Source: Streptomyces sp. NBC_01341 (GTDB lineage Bacteria; Actinomycetota; Actinomycetes; Streptomycetales; Streptomycetaceae). Taken from it: a DNA stretch of 64,000 nucleotides. Numbering within the stretch: the first letter of the stretch is position 1; every line of letters begins with the position of its first letter. Shown here piece by piece: positions 36,033 through 44,651 of the stretch. Under the pieces are notes generated by a model. It ran no database searches. It saw nothing but the letters and a program-made list of their open reading frames with translations, and had not been told where the DNA came from. The position numbers were made by a program, and so were the translations under genes. The stretch lies in contig NZ_CP108364.1 in assembly GCF_035946055.1 (NCBI RefSeq), positions 186,001 to 250,000 of the forward strand, in the 5' to 3' direction.

Positions 36033-36065
36033 GCTGACAATATTTGCATTTATTGTCAGCATGTT
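36028..36065. promoter_or_regulatory. TetR operator: palindrome with 15-bp perfect arms
   Basis: AACATGCTGACAATA (36028-36042) and TATTGTCAGCATGTT (36051-36065) are exact inverted copies around an 8-base centre. The AT-rich centre stands out from the surrounding GC-rich DNA. It sits at the 5' end of the TetR-SDR operon and is the expected autoregulatory site. Confidence 0.85.
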
Positions 36066-36247
36066 CAAGTCGATCTGCCTCGGTCTTTCCCCCGCACCGG
36101 AGACTGCGGTCCTGTCCTGATCACCGTGCCCGTTCACCACCGACGTCCCGATGCTCGAGGCGGAGCCCCGGCCTCGGGACGTCGCCTGCCCCTCGCACAG
36201 ACCTCGCCCCGGTCAGCCGCTCAAGAGGGACACGACGGGGCCAATCG

Positions 36248-36262
36248 GGGACCGACCGGCCC
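36248..36262 (+). promoter_or_regulatory. DosR-like box upstream of the first alcohol dehydrogenase
   Basis: GGGACCGACCGGCCC, identical to the box at 42652, lies 62 bases before the dehydrogenase start. It fits GGGMCCRRNSGKCCC shared by six sites of the dormancy island. Confidence 0.65.
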
Positions 36263-36324
36263 AAGCTTTCCCTGCTCCGCATTGCGAGTCTGTTGGTACT
36301 GGCCGAGAGCGGAGGGAGCAAGCC

Positions 36325-37395
36325 ATGAAGGCAATGGTGTTCCAGGGCAGGGACCACACATCGTGGCAGGACGTTCCTGACCCCGGCATACAGGATGGAG
36401 CCGACGCGGTGGTTCGCGTCGATGCCGTCACCATCTGTGGAACAGACCTGCACATCCTGAAGGGGGACGTACCGGAGGTGGAACCGGGAACCGTTCTCGG
36501 ACACGAGGCAGTGGGCGAGGTCGTTGAGACGGGCAACGATGTGCACGGCATACGGCCGGGCGACCGGGTTCTGGTCTCCTGCATCACACCGTGCGGACGC
36601 TGCCGATTCTGCCGGGAGAACCGCTTCGGGCAGTGCCTCGGAGGCGGCGGCTGGATACTGGGGCACCTGATCAACGGCACTCAGGCCGAGTATGTGCGCG
36701 TACCTTTCGCCGAGCTGTCCCTCCACCCTCTGCCGAGCGCAGTGCGTGGCGAGGACGCCGTCCTGCTGGCCGACATATTCCCGACGGCATATGAGGTGGG
36801 CGTGCTGAACGGCAGCGTGAGGCCCGGGGACACCGTCGTGGTGGTGGGCCTGGGGCCGATCGGTCTCGCCACGATCGCTGCGGCCCGGCTGTACTCCCCG
36901 CGGCGGATCATCGCCGTGGACCTTGTGGCATCACGGCTGGAGGCCGCGCGGGCCGCAGGCGCCGATGTCACCGTCGATGCCGGCGAGGCGCCCGAGCAAC
37001 TCGTCCAGGATCTCACCGAGGGTCTCGGAGCGGATGTCGCGATCGAGGCAGTGGGCGTTCCGCAGGCCTTCGAAGCGTGCACCCGCATGGTCCGACCGGG
37101 CGGACGTGTCGCCAACGTCGGTGTTCACGGCGAACCTGCGGAGCTCCACCTGGAAAGTCTCTGGTCTCGGGACGTGACCATCACTACCGGCCTGGTGGAC
37201 ACCTTCTCCACGCCCTTGTTGCTGGACATGATGGCAGCCGGCCGGCTCCCGGCGGTGTCGGGCCTGGTCACGCACCGGTTCGCCCTTTCCCAGATGGAGG
37301 AGGCGTATGACGTCTTCTCCAGGGCTGCCGAGACGGGCGCGCTGAAGGTGGTTCTCGGGCCTCCCACACACGACGCGGTCGCAATGTCTGTCTAG
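36325..37395 (+). CDS. Zinc-dependent alcohol dehydrogenase (dormancy-linked, copy 1)
   Basis: A 356-aa medium-chain dehydrogenase. Catalytic zinc ligands are in VTICGTDLH and LGHEAVGE; the structural zinc lobe is CGRCRFCRENRFGQC with four Cys. The NAD-binding motif is VVGLGPIGLA. GGAGGGA precedes the ATG. A paralogue at 54132-55184 shares most motifs. The gene opens the dormancy island and carries a DosR-like box, so it is probably induced under oxygen limitation, perhaps to reoxidise NADH; the aldehyde/alcohol substrate is unknown. Convergent with the response regulator. Confidence 0.93.
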   Translation: MKAMVFQGRDHTSWQDVPDPGIQDGADAVVRVDAVTICGTDLHILKGDVPEVEPGTVLGHEAVGEVVETGNDVHGIRPGDRVLVSCITPCGRCRFCRENRFGQCLGGGGWILGHLINGTQAEYVRVPFAELSLHPLPSAVRGEDAVLLADIFPTAYEVGVLNGSVRPGDTVVVVGLGPIGLATIAAARLYSPRRIIAVDLVASRLEAARAAGADVTVDAGEAPEQLVQDLTEGLGADVAIEAVGVPQAFEACTRMVRPGGRVANVGVHGEPAELHLESLWSRDVTITTGLVDTFSTPLLLDMMAAGRLPAVSGLVTHRFALSQMEEAYDVFSRAAETGALKVVLGPPTHDAVAMSV

Positions 37396-37514
37396 GGCAT
37401 CCACGTAAGCCCTGGCGGGCGCGCGACGACGGCCGCGGCGAATGTGCCAACCTGCTCACCCTCCCGTTCACGGCCCGGGCCCTGTGAGCGCGCTGAGGTC
37501 AGGGTGAACGTCCT

Positions 37515-38210
37515 TCAGTCTCCCAGTTGTTCTTGATCGTGCGCCTGGGTGGCTATGACGGCAGCCTGCACTCGGCGCTCCACCCCGAGCTTGGCCAGCA
37601 GACGCGAAATGTGGTTCTTCACTGTCTTCTCGGAGAGATAGAGTTTTTTGCTGATCTGCCGGTTGGTAAGGCCTTCACCGATCAGCTCCAGTACGGCTTT
37701 CTCCCGTTCGGACAGCGCGGACAGCCGCTCGTCACCCGCGGGATGCGTCGACGCCGGGGCACGCAGCGAGTGCATGAGTCGTGTAGTGGTTGCCGGGTCC
37801 AGCATCGATTGTCCGGTGGCCACGGTACGGATGGCCGCTACCAGGTCGGTGCCCGTGATTTCCTTCAGAACGTATCCGGCCGCGCCGGCCATGATGGAAT
37901 CAAGCAGTGCGTCTTCCTCGTCGAACGACGTCAACATCAGGCAGGCAAGATCCGGCAGGCGGGACCGGAGTTCTCTGCATACGGTGATTCCGTCGCCGTC
38001 AGGCAGCCGAACGTCGAGCACCGCGACGTCGGGCCGCAAGGCCGGTCCTCGATCGATGGCCTGTCGTGCGCTTGCGGCCTCCCCCACCACCGCCAGATCC
38101 GGCTCCGCGCCCAGCAGGTCTCGCAGGCCGCACCGGACGACTTCGTGGTCGTCCAGCACGAAGACCCGGATGGGCTCCTTGCCTTCCTCGCCGGCCACTA
38201 TTCCATTCAT
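37515..38210 (-). CDS. osdR: DosR/OsdR-like NarL-family response regulator
   Basis: A 231-aa regulator. The receiver domain has VFVLDDHEVV (acidic pocket) and VAVLDVRLPDGDG (phospho-acceptor Asp), with MLTSFDEE for the switch Thr/Ser. The LuxR-type helix-turn-helix at the C-terminus (ALSEREKAVLELIGEGLTNR, then QISKKLYLSEKTVKNHISR) closely resembles DosR. ATG has AGGAG 5 bases upstream; longer upstream frames are not protein-like. It is divergent from the GAF kinase and by analogy with OsdR of S. coelicolor and DosR of mycobacteria should activate the surrounding stress genes. The symbol is given by this similarity and context. Confidence 0.9.
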   Translation of the reverse strand: MNGIVAGEEGKEPIRVFVLDDHEVVRCGLRDLLGAEPDLAVVGEAASARQAIDRGPALRPDVAVLDVRLPDGDGITVCRELRSRLPDLACLMLTSFDEEDALLDSIMAGAAGYVLKEITGTDLVAAIRTVATGQSMLDPATTTRLMHSLRAPASTHPAGDERLSALSEREKAVLELIGEGLTNRQISKKLYLSEKTVKNHISRLLAKLGVERRVQAAVIATQAHDQEQLGD

Positions 38211-38424
38211 TGTTGCTCCTGCAATCATCGAAGCCCCAATTTCAGGCTCAGGCGGAACGGGCCCTCGCCCAGTATCTCCCTGCGCGCCGTGTTCGGCTCG
38301 GAAGCCAACGGTCTCCCGCGGGCGCCGACGAACGTCTTTCCAGTGGGAGGAGAGCAGCGTGCGCTGGGGCACGGGGCGCCATACGGTGGGGGTGGGACAT
38401 GGGCAGCCGCCCCGGGAGGATGCT

Positions 38425-40152
38425 GTGAGCGAAGGCGAGGCGACCGTCGACCCGACGACGCACGAGCTGCTGGACCGGCTCCAGGCCCGCATCGACGCCC
38501 CTGGTACCTCGAGGAAACGGGTGCACACGCTTCTGGAGGCGGTGCTGTCGGTTGGGCGCGAACTCGAGCTGTCCCAAGTTCTTGGCCGCATAGTCGAGGC
38601 CGCAATCTTTCTCGTGGACGCGGAGTACGGAGCTCTCGGCGTGATCGGTGAGGACCACATGCTCTCGGAGTTCATTCCGGTGGGCGTGGACGACGAGCAG
38701 TGGGCAGCTATAGGGGCACTACCGCGTGGCCACGGCCTGCTGGGGGAGCTGGTTCGTCATCCCGGCCCCTTGCGGCTGCGAGAGATCTCCGAGCACCCCG
38801 CGTCATACGGTTTCCCTCCTCACCATCCGCCGATGCACTCGTTCCTGGGAGCCCCGATCCGGGTCCGCGGGAAGGTGTTCGGCAATCTGTACCTCACGGA
38901 AAAACGAAATTCCTCGGAGTTCGACGCAGAGGACGAAGCAGTCCTCATGACCCTGGCCGTTGCTGCGGGAATCGCCATTGAGAACTCCCGCCTCTACGAA
39001 CAATCCTGTCAGCGTGAACGCTGGCTGGCGGCTGGTTCAGAGGTGACGAGCAGTTTGCTTTCCGGTTGTCCGCGCGCCGAGGTGATGGGGCTGATTCTCG
39101 ATCATGCACGTGAGAACGTCTCAGCGGACTTGGGCATGATAGCGGTGCCGGTGGAGGGCGCCGGCAGACTGCGGATAGCGCTGGCGACCGGTGACGACGC
39201 CGAACGGCAGCACGGGGAGTTCGTGCCCATGCGGGAGGGTTACCTCGGCGCCGTCTTCGCCAACCCGAGAGTATCGGTGACTCACGATATCGAAGAAGAC
39301 CCGCTGAGCATCGCTGATGCGGCGCGCTGGGTCGGTCTCGGACCTGCCGTAGGCCTGCCCCTCGGCTCGGGAACCACTGATCCGCGCGGGGTTCTGCTTC
39401 TTGTCCGCAGGAAAGGGGGTACCGCCTTCACGTCGGAAGAATACGGCCCGTTGGAGGAATTCACCCGGCTGGTTTCGCTGGCCATGGAACTGGCGGAACG
39501 CCGCAAGGACGCCGAACAGGTGGCGCTGCTCGAGGACCGGGACCGCATTGCGCGTGACCTTCACGACCTGGCGATTCAAAGGTTGTTCGCTACCGGCATG
39601 ACCCTGCAGGGCGCGCTGCGTTTCGTGACCCATCCGCAGGCAGAGCAGCGGCTGCGCAGGGCGGTGGACGATCTGGATGCCACGATCAAGATCATTCGCT
39701 CCACCATCTTCGGTCTGCGTGCCCATCAGACAGGTAGCAGCCTGCGGCAAGGGCTCCGCAGCCGGATTGCGCAGGCGGTGGAAGCGTCCTCCGGCCCACT
39801 TGGTTTCCGGCCGGCACTGCGGGTTGATGGGCTTGTGGAGACTCGGGTTCCTGTCGCTCTGGCCGATCACGCGGTGGCCGTGCTCGTCGAGGCATTGAGT
39901 AACGTCTTTCGCTATGCGCGGGCCCATTCGGTCGACGTACATCTGACCGTGTCAACCGACCGGCTGACACTCACGGTGACGGACGACGGGATCGGTATCC
40001 CGGAAAACGCGCGTTTCAGCGGATTGAACAACATTCGTGAACGGGCGCAGATGGCGGGGGGCGAAGTGAAGATCGGCGTGCCCTCAAGCGGTGGCACGCG
40101 GCTGGTCTGGACAGCTCCATTGGCGCAGAGCCAGGACGGGACCCGGTCGTGA
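38425..40152 (+). CDS. osdK: DosS/DosT/OsdK-like GAF sensor histidine kinase
   Basis: A 575-aa soluble kinase: two tandem GAF domains (about residues 50-195 and 215-355), a HisKA_3 dimerisation box (RDRIARDLHDLAIQRLFATG, phospho-acceptor His380) and a HATPase_c domain with NVFRYARAHS and VTDDGIGIP. In GAF-A the segment GFPPHHPPMHSFLGAPIRV matches the mycobacterial heme-binding GAF, and His138 lines up with the proximal heme ligand of DosS. It probably senses O2, NO or CO. GGGAGGA precedes the GTG start. The partner regulator is transcribed divergently across 214 bases. Confidence 0.9.
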   Translation: MSEGEATVDPTTHELLDRLQARIDAPGTSRKRVHTLLEAVLSVGRELELSQVLGRIVEAAIFLVDAEYGALGVIGEDHMLSEFIPVGVDDEQWAAIGALPRGHGLLGELVRHPGPLRLREISEHPASYGFPPHHPPMHSFLGAPIRVRGKVFGNLYLTEKRNSSEFDAEDEAVLMTLAVAAGIAIENSRLYEQSCQRERWLAAGSEVTSSLLSGCPRAEVMGLILDHARENVSADLGMIAVPVEGAGRLRIALATGDDAERQHGEFVPMREGYLGAVFANPRVSVTHDIEEDPLSIADAARWVGLGPAVGLPLGSGTTDPRGVLLLVRRKGGTAFTSEEYGPLEEFTRLVSLAMELAERRKDAEQVALLEDRDRIARDLHDLAIQRLFATGMTLQGALRFVTHPQAEQRLRRAVDDLDATIKIIRSTIFGLRAHQTGSSLRQGLRSRIAQAVEASSGPLGFRPALRVDGLVETRVPVALADHAVAVLVEALSNVFRYARAHSVDVHLTVSTDRLTLTVTDDGIGIPENARFSGLNNIRERAQMAGGEVKIGVPSSGGTRLVWTAPLAQSQDGTRS

Positions 40153-40339
40153 GTACATGTCACCGTAGAGGGCTGGCACCCGCTCCGTGTCTCGGGCCTC
40201 GGCCCGCCTGATCCACACGTCGATCCGTCTCTGAGCAGCACGTGGGGGGGGACGGTTCGGTGCCTTTCATTGACCCCACTCTCCTCACACGTGTCTCCGC
40301 TGTCTCCCTCCATCATGCGCGGGGTTGCTCGGCCTCCCA

Positions 40340-40354
40340 GGGCCGCCTGGGCCC
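40340..40354 (-). promoter_or_regulatory. DosR-like box upstream of the USP-CBS operon
   Basis: On the minus strand GGGCCCAGGCGGCCC fits GGGMCCRRNSGKCCC. It lies 90 bases before the universal stress gene. A weaker copy, GTGCCCGGTCGGCCC, follows at 40360-40374. Confidence 0.5.
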
Positions 40355-40444
40355 CCGAGGTGCCCGGTCGGCCCCTGGGACAGGCCGCGGGAGCGGTGGG
40401 AGCGTAGGAGCAAGTCGAACGTACGCATGAAGGGTGTGAGGACG

Positions 40445-41350
40445 ATGCCGTCTCCTCCTGTGGTTGTCGGCGTGGACGGAAGTGACTCCAGTCTTGGTGC
40501 AGCCGACTGGGCAGCAGACGAAGCGCTGCTGCACGCGCTGCCCCTGCGCCTCGTCTACGCTTCCTTGTGGCAACGCTATGAAGACGTCGCGCTCTCCACT
40601 CGTCTCTCGCGTCCCGAGGGAAAGACGATGGCAGAGAACATCGTCGGCTCGACAGCGGAGCGGATCCGTCGTCGTGCCCCCGACCTGCTGGTCACGACGG
40701 CCGTGACAGGAGAAGAGCCCGTCAGCGCTTTGCTGAGCGAGGGACAGCACGCCTTCGCGCTGGTCACCGGTTCTCGAGGACGAGGCGGCATCCCAGGGTT
40801 GCATCTGGGATCAGTGAGCCTCGCTGTCGCCGCCCGAGCACAATGTCCTGCCATCGTGGTGCGAGGTGACAAGGCCGGGCTTGAGGCGCGACACGAAAGG
40901 ATAGCCCTCGGTGTGGGGGACTCCCCCGTGGGTACCACAGCCGTACGGTTCGCATTCGCCGAGGCACAGCTACGGGGGTGCGGGATCGATGTGGTGCGCG
41001 CTTGGCGCTGCCCGTCGGGCGAAGCGCCCGGCCATCCGCCAACGGCCGGTGGCACTGCCTGCCCTCACGAGGCTCAGGCGTCCGCACTTCTCGATGAGGT
41101 GCTGTCCGCTGCCGTCCGCGATCACCCAGAGGTGCCGGTCCGCCGAGTGACGACGGAGGGCCCTGCGCGCAAGGTTCTCCTGGAACGCTCCGCGGTGGCG
41201 GACTTGTTGGTCGTTGGAACTCCGCGCCGGCACACGCACCCGGGCGTGCAACTGAGCGGGACCGCTCACACCGTCCTGCACCACGCCGCCTGCCCGGTAG
41301 CGGTGGTGCCCGGCAACAGTCCGGGCGCTTCCGAGGGGACTACGCCATGA
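40445..41350 (+). CDS. Tandem universal stress protein (USP 1)
   Basis: A 301-aa protein with two UspA domains. The first has VVVGVDGSDSSLGAADWAA and the nucleotide-binding motif GSRGRGGIPGLHLGS. The second has IALGVGDSPVG and GTPRRHTHPGVQLSG, where the glycine motif is lost. Such tandem USPs are the commonest members of DosR-type regulons; most bind ATP and have undefined signalling roles. The ATG at 40445 has GAGG close upstream; an in-frame ATG at 40427 is possible. The stop overlaps the CBS-BON gene (ATGA). Confidence 0.93.
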   Translation: MPSPPVVVGVDGSDSSLGAADWAADEALLHALPLRLVYASLWQRYEDVALSTRLSRPEGKTMAENIVGSTAERIRRRAPDLLVTTAVTGEEPVSALLSEGQHAFALVTGSRGRGGIPGLHLGSVSLAVAARAQCPAIVVRGDKAGLEARHERIALGVGDSPVGTTAVRFAFAEAQLRGCGIDVVRAWRCPSGEAPGHPPTAGGTACPHEAQASALLDEVLSAAVRDHPEVPVRRVTTEGPARKVLLERSAVADLLVVGTPRRHTHPGVQLSGTAHTVLHHAACPVAVVPGNSPGASEGTTP

Positions 41351-42012
41351 AGGGCCACACGCCTCACAGCGTCAAGGACGTGATGACCCATACGGTCGTC
41401 GCTGTCGGACTGGATGCCCGCTTCAAGGAAGTTGTGGCTGCGATGAACCGTTGGCAGGTCACCGCAGTGCCCGTGCTGGAGGGTGAAGGGCGGGTCGTGG
41501 GGGTGATTTCAGAGGGGGACCTGCTGTTGAAGGAGGAACTGAGGGACGAGGACGCGACCATGGTCGGTCAGCGGGCCCGCCTTACGGACTATGCCAAGGC
41601 AGGAGCGGTGACGGCCCGGGACCTCATGTCCTCCCCGGCGGTAACGATCTCGGCGAGTTCGTCTCTGCCTGCAGCCGCTCATCTGATGGTGCACCGCCGG
41701 GTCAAGCGCCTCCCGGTCGTGGACGAGCGGGGAATCCTGAAAGGTATCGTGAGCCGGATCGACCTGCTCAAGGTCTTCCTCAGGAAGGACGAGGAACTCG
41801 CCGACGAAGTGAAGCAGGAAGTGATCGAACGCCTCTTTCCCGTCTCGCATCAGAGTATCGGCGTAAAGGTCGTGCAGGGGCGTGTCACCATCAGCGGGAC
41901 GGTGCGGGACGCCTCTCTGATTCCGGTCGCGGAAAGGCTGGCCGGCGCGGTGGAGGGCGTCGTCGATGTTCACTGTGATCTCCGGGGGCCCACCATCGCA
42001 GCCCCGACGTGA
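41347..42012 (+). CDS. CBS-pair and BON domain protein 1
   Basis: A 221-aa protein with two CBS motifs (VKDVMTHTVVAVGLDARFKE, about 8-62; ARDLMSSPAVTISASSSLPA, about 90-145) and a C-terminal BON domain (IGVKVVQGRVTISGTVRDAS). CBS pairs bind adenine nucleotides, and BON domains bind membranes or lipids. The gene is co-translated with the USP upstream. Proteins of this layout recur three times in the island (also at 49131 and 55263) and resemble hypoxia-response CBS proteins of mycobacteria, whose ligand is unresolved. Confidence 0.92.
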   Translation: MKGHTPHSVKDVMTHTVVAVGLDARFKEVVAAMNRWQVTAVPVLEGEGRVVGVISEGDLLLKEELRDEDATMVGQRARLTDYAKAGAVTARDLMSSPAVTISASSSLPAAAHLMVHRRVKRLPVVDERGILKGIVSRIDLLKVFLRKDEELADEVKQEVIERLFPVSHQSIGVKVVQGRVTISGTVRDASLIPVAERLAGAVEGVVDVHCDLRGPTIAAPT

Positions 42013-42081
42013 CCCGCGCGTCGGGTACGCCTCGGTGCCGGAATGTGAAAGACGAGGGAGCCGTTTCACCGGCCTCGCGGC

Positions 42082-42531
42082 TCAGGAGTGGCCGACTGGG
42101 TTCTGGACGACCACCACAGGGCACTTGGCGTGCTGAGCGCAACGCTGACTCACCGACCCCAGCATTGCTCTCGCGAATCCCCCCCGGCCTCTGTTGCCGA
42201 CCACGAGCAGGTCCGCCCCGGCCGAGGCCTTCACCAAGACTTCGGAAGGGTCGCCTCGAACAAGAATTTCGCGCACCTCGGCCGGCTTGACGTCGCCGAA
42301 TACTGCCCGGACCCCCTCGGAGAAGCGCAGCTGAGCACGCTCGAGGTCAAAGCCTGCCTCTGTGGCCGGCCCGGCCCAACCGACCTCTGAGGGTGTTTCC
42401 CAGGCGCACACCGCCTCCACGACAGCGCCCGTGAGCTGAGCCTGGTGCGCTGCCCACCGGAGAGCTTCCTGAGAGGGTCCGGAGCCGTCGACACCAACGA
42501 CAACACGCGGAGTTGTTGAATCGCCGTCCAT
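42082..42531 (-). CDS. Single-domain universal stress protein (USP 2)
   Basis: A 149-aa UspA protein: VVVGVDGSGPSQEALRWAA and an intact GNRGRGGFARAMLGSVS nucleotide motif, ending CPVVVVQNP. The start is the ATG after GAGGTGG; the upstream open frame is Arg/Pro-rich and rejected. It is divergent from USP 3 and shares an intergenic region with a DosR-like box. Confidence 0.93.
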   Translation of the reverse strand: MDGDSTTPRVVVGVDGSGPSQEALRWAAHQAQLTGAVVEAVCAWETPSEVGWAGPATEAGFDLERAQLRFSEGVRAVFGDVKPAEVREILVRGDPSEVLVKASAGADLLVVGNRGRGGFARAMLGSVSQRCAQHAKCPVVVVQNPVGHS

Positions 42532-42651
42532 GACCACCTCGCCATTGAGTTTCCTCCTGCCCACATTGCCGGTGGCCAGGGCGCTGCGCCACCGGAGCGG
42601 CGGCCTCCTGTGGGCCGTCCTGGGTCGACAAGGCCTCCCTCGCTCCGGTGC

Positions 42652-42666
42652 GGGACCGACCGGCCC
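42652..42666 (+). promoter_or_regulatory. DosR-like box between USP 2 and USP 3
   Basis: GGGACCGACCGGCCC is an exact copy of the 36248 site and lies between divergent universal stress genes, 85 bases before USP 3 and 121 bases from USP 2. Confidence 0.65.
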
Positions 42667-42750
42667 GTTGGGGTGCCCTTCCGGCCCTGCTGCGGGCCGT
42701 CGAGGTGAGCAAGGCTGGGGGCAGAGCGTTGTTCTCGTGAGGAGCGAACC

Positions 42751-43623
42751 ATGAGCCGCATCGTCACTGCCGGAATCGACGGCTCGCAGGAGAGCCTGGC
42801 AGCCGCTGACTGGGCAGCTGAGGAAGCCGCTGTCCGCACGTGTCCGCTGCGCCTGGTGCATGTGTGGAATGACGAGACACCCCCAGGCGCCGACTATGGG
42901 GCCACGGAGACACAACAGCGCTCCACGGAGGCAGTACTCCACGAGGCCGCCGAACATGTACGCCTGACACATCCGCACGTGCAGATCGAGACACAACACG
43001 TATCAGGGTCCCCGGTGGACGAGCTGAGCAGGGAGAGCCAACGGTCCGAACTCCTGGTTCTCGGCTCTCGAGGACTCGGTGGCGTCAAGGGATTCGTCGC
43101 CGGCTCCGTCTCCTTGGCAGTCCTGGGCTGCGTGAGGTGCCCCCTGGTCCTGGTCAGAGCCCGGCCGGCCGAGGACACAGCACCGATCCGCGCAGCCGGT
43201 GAGGTGGTCGTCGGGCTGGACCTCCCGGACGCGAGCGCGGAGGTACTGAGCTTCGCCTTCGCCGCAGCCGATCGGTACCGGTGCGGGCTGGAAGTGGTTC
43301 ACAGCTGGTCCCTGCCGCCGGTGTTCGGGCCCGGCTCGACCGACGTCATACCTACGCTGATGGCGCAGACAGCCGCCGAGCGGCAGCGAGAACTGGTGGC
43401 GGCACTGGCATCGTGGACCGAAGAGTACCCTCACGTCCCTGTGCGCCGGGAGTGTGTGCAGGGGCACCCGGCGCAGGACCTCGTCGAGGCTTCGGACCAG
43501 GCCAGGCTGGTCGTCGTGGGCTTGCGGCACCGCACCACGCGCCTGGGAGGCCACGTCGGGCCGGTCATCCACTCGGTACTGCACCACACGGCGTCGCCAG
43601 TGGCGGTTGTCCCTCACAACTAA
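42751..43623 (+). CDS. Tandem universal stress protein (USP 3)
   Basis: A 290-aa double UspA protein. Domain one: IVTAGIDGSQESLAAADWAA and GSRGLGGVKGFVAGSVS (intact). Domain two: VVVGLDLPDASAEVLSFAFA and GLRHRTTRLGGHVGP (motif degraded). The ATG is preceded by GAGGAG at 7 bases. It is convergent with the nitroreductase-like gene; the two stops are 15 bases apart. Confidence 0.93.
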   Translation: MSRIVTAGIDGSQESLAAADWAAEEAAVRTCPLRLVHVWNDETPPGADYGATETQQRSTEAVLHEAAEHVRLTHPHVQIETQHVSGSPVDELSRESQRSELLVLGSRGLGGVKGFVAGSVSLAVLGCVRCPLVLVRARPAEDTAPIRAAGEVVVGLDLPDASAEVLSFAFAAADRYRCGLEVVHSWSLPPVFGPGSTDVIPTLMAQTAAERQRELVAALASWTEEYPHVPVRRECVQGHPAQDLVEASDQARLVVVGLRHRTTRLGGHVGPVIHSVLHHTASPVAVVPHN

Positions 43624-43638
43624 GCCGAGGGCTGAGCT

Positions 43639-44622
43639 CTACCCTTCTACATCCAGTACGTCGCTCACCGCTCGCCGCGGGGTGGAGGGGACGACGGGGC
43701 CGTAGCCCAGCCGGAGCAGCATCTGTGGACATGCTGCGGCCGACGCGGAACGAGGGTCACGCAGCAGCCATCGGAGCTCCGGCCGTTCGAGGGCTTGAGA
43801 ATTCAGAGAGGTGGACAGCCCGTCCAGGGCTGCTTGCAGAAGCACGCGCTCCATGGCCTGTCCGGCCAGGAGCCAGTCCTGCGGGCGGTCCTGAGCTGTT
43901 GCGAGTACCGCGAGGCAAGGGTGGGACTCAAAGATCGCGGAGCGGCGTTCGGGTACTGGACGCCCCAGGGCGAAATCCCTTACCGGGGCGCGGCCGTCGT
44001 AGCGGTGCGGCCCGAAGGCCTGGACAGGAATCCCGTCGGCTTCTCCGGCTCCGCTCGCCGTCCATCGCGCAAGTTCTTCACGGGCTTCGGGAGACACCGA
44101 CTCGTCCTGCTGGGCTTCCGCGACGAGATCGAGTACGGCATCCACCTGCCATTCGCCGAGGACCGACAGGTTTGCGCCCTCGGACCGCGCCGCACCGCTG
44201 AGCGCGCCAAGCAAAGCGTCCGGAACCGGCTCGTCGGCGAAGGGTTCACGGCTACTTCGGCGCCTGCCGATCGCCGGATACAATTCGGACGCTTTGTCGA
44301 TTTCTGCAGATTCCGTGAATTCGACGGTTGCGAGCAGTGCGGGCTCCTCCGGGTCGGGCAGCAGAGTGAGTCGAGCGGACCACCCTGCTCGTGCCGCGGC
44401 CACGCGGAGATTGAAGAGTGCGGCGCCGCAGCTGAGGTGCATGCCGCGGTTGGTTGAGTCGGTACGTGGCATGGAGCGCGTCCTGTCCATACGAAGCTGC
44501 AGGACACCGACCGCCGGCATGTAGCGAAACCGCCAGGGCTGGGCATTGTGCATGGAAGGGGCCATCGTCGCATCGCTGACCCAGGCGGTCACCGATTCGA
44601 CAGAGGCCCGTTGTGCGGACAT
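43639..44622 (-). CDS. Acg-family nitroreductase-like flavoprotein
   Basis: A 327-aa protein of the nitroreductase fold: DATMAPSMHNAQPWRFR is the N-terminal FMN-binding segment seen in Acg (Rv2032), followed by SRREPF-like RRSSREPFADEPVP and the late segment WLLAGQAMERVLLQAALDGL. Acg-type proteins of mycobacteria bind FMN but lack normal nitroreductase activity and are strongly DosR-dependent. AAGGAG lies 5 bases before the ATG. It follows USP 4 by 29 bases on the same strand and is probably co-transcribed with it. Confidence 0.88.
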   Translation of the reverse strand: MSAQRASVESVTAWVSDATMAPSMHNAQPWRFRYMPAVGVLQLRMDRTRSMPRTDSTNRGMHLSCGAALFNLRVAAARAGWSARLTLLPDPEEPALLATVEFTESAEIDKASELYPAIGRRRSSREPFADEPVPDALLGALSGAARSEGANLSVLGEWQVDAVLDLVAEAQQDESVSPEAREELARWTASGAGEADGIPVQAFGPHRYDGRAPVRDFALGRPVPERRSAIFESHPCLAVLATAQDRPQDWLLAGQAMERVLLQAALDGLSTSLNSQALERPELRWLLRDPRSASAAACPQMLLRLGYGPVVPSTPRRAVSDVLDVEG

Positions 44623-44651
44623 CAGGGCTCCTTCCTGGACCTGGCGCGTCC

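Noticed and set aside
38211..38675. N-terminal extension of the response regulator to 386 codons
   Set aside because: The extension overlaps the start of the divergent kinase and is Ser/Arg-rich; the ATG at 38210 has a good AGGAG.
42532..42999. N-terminal extension of the single-domain USP to 305 codons
   Set aside because: It would overlap the divergent USP gene, and its translation does not look like protein.
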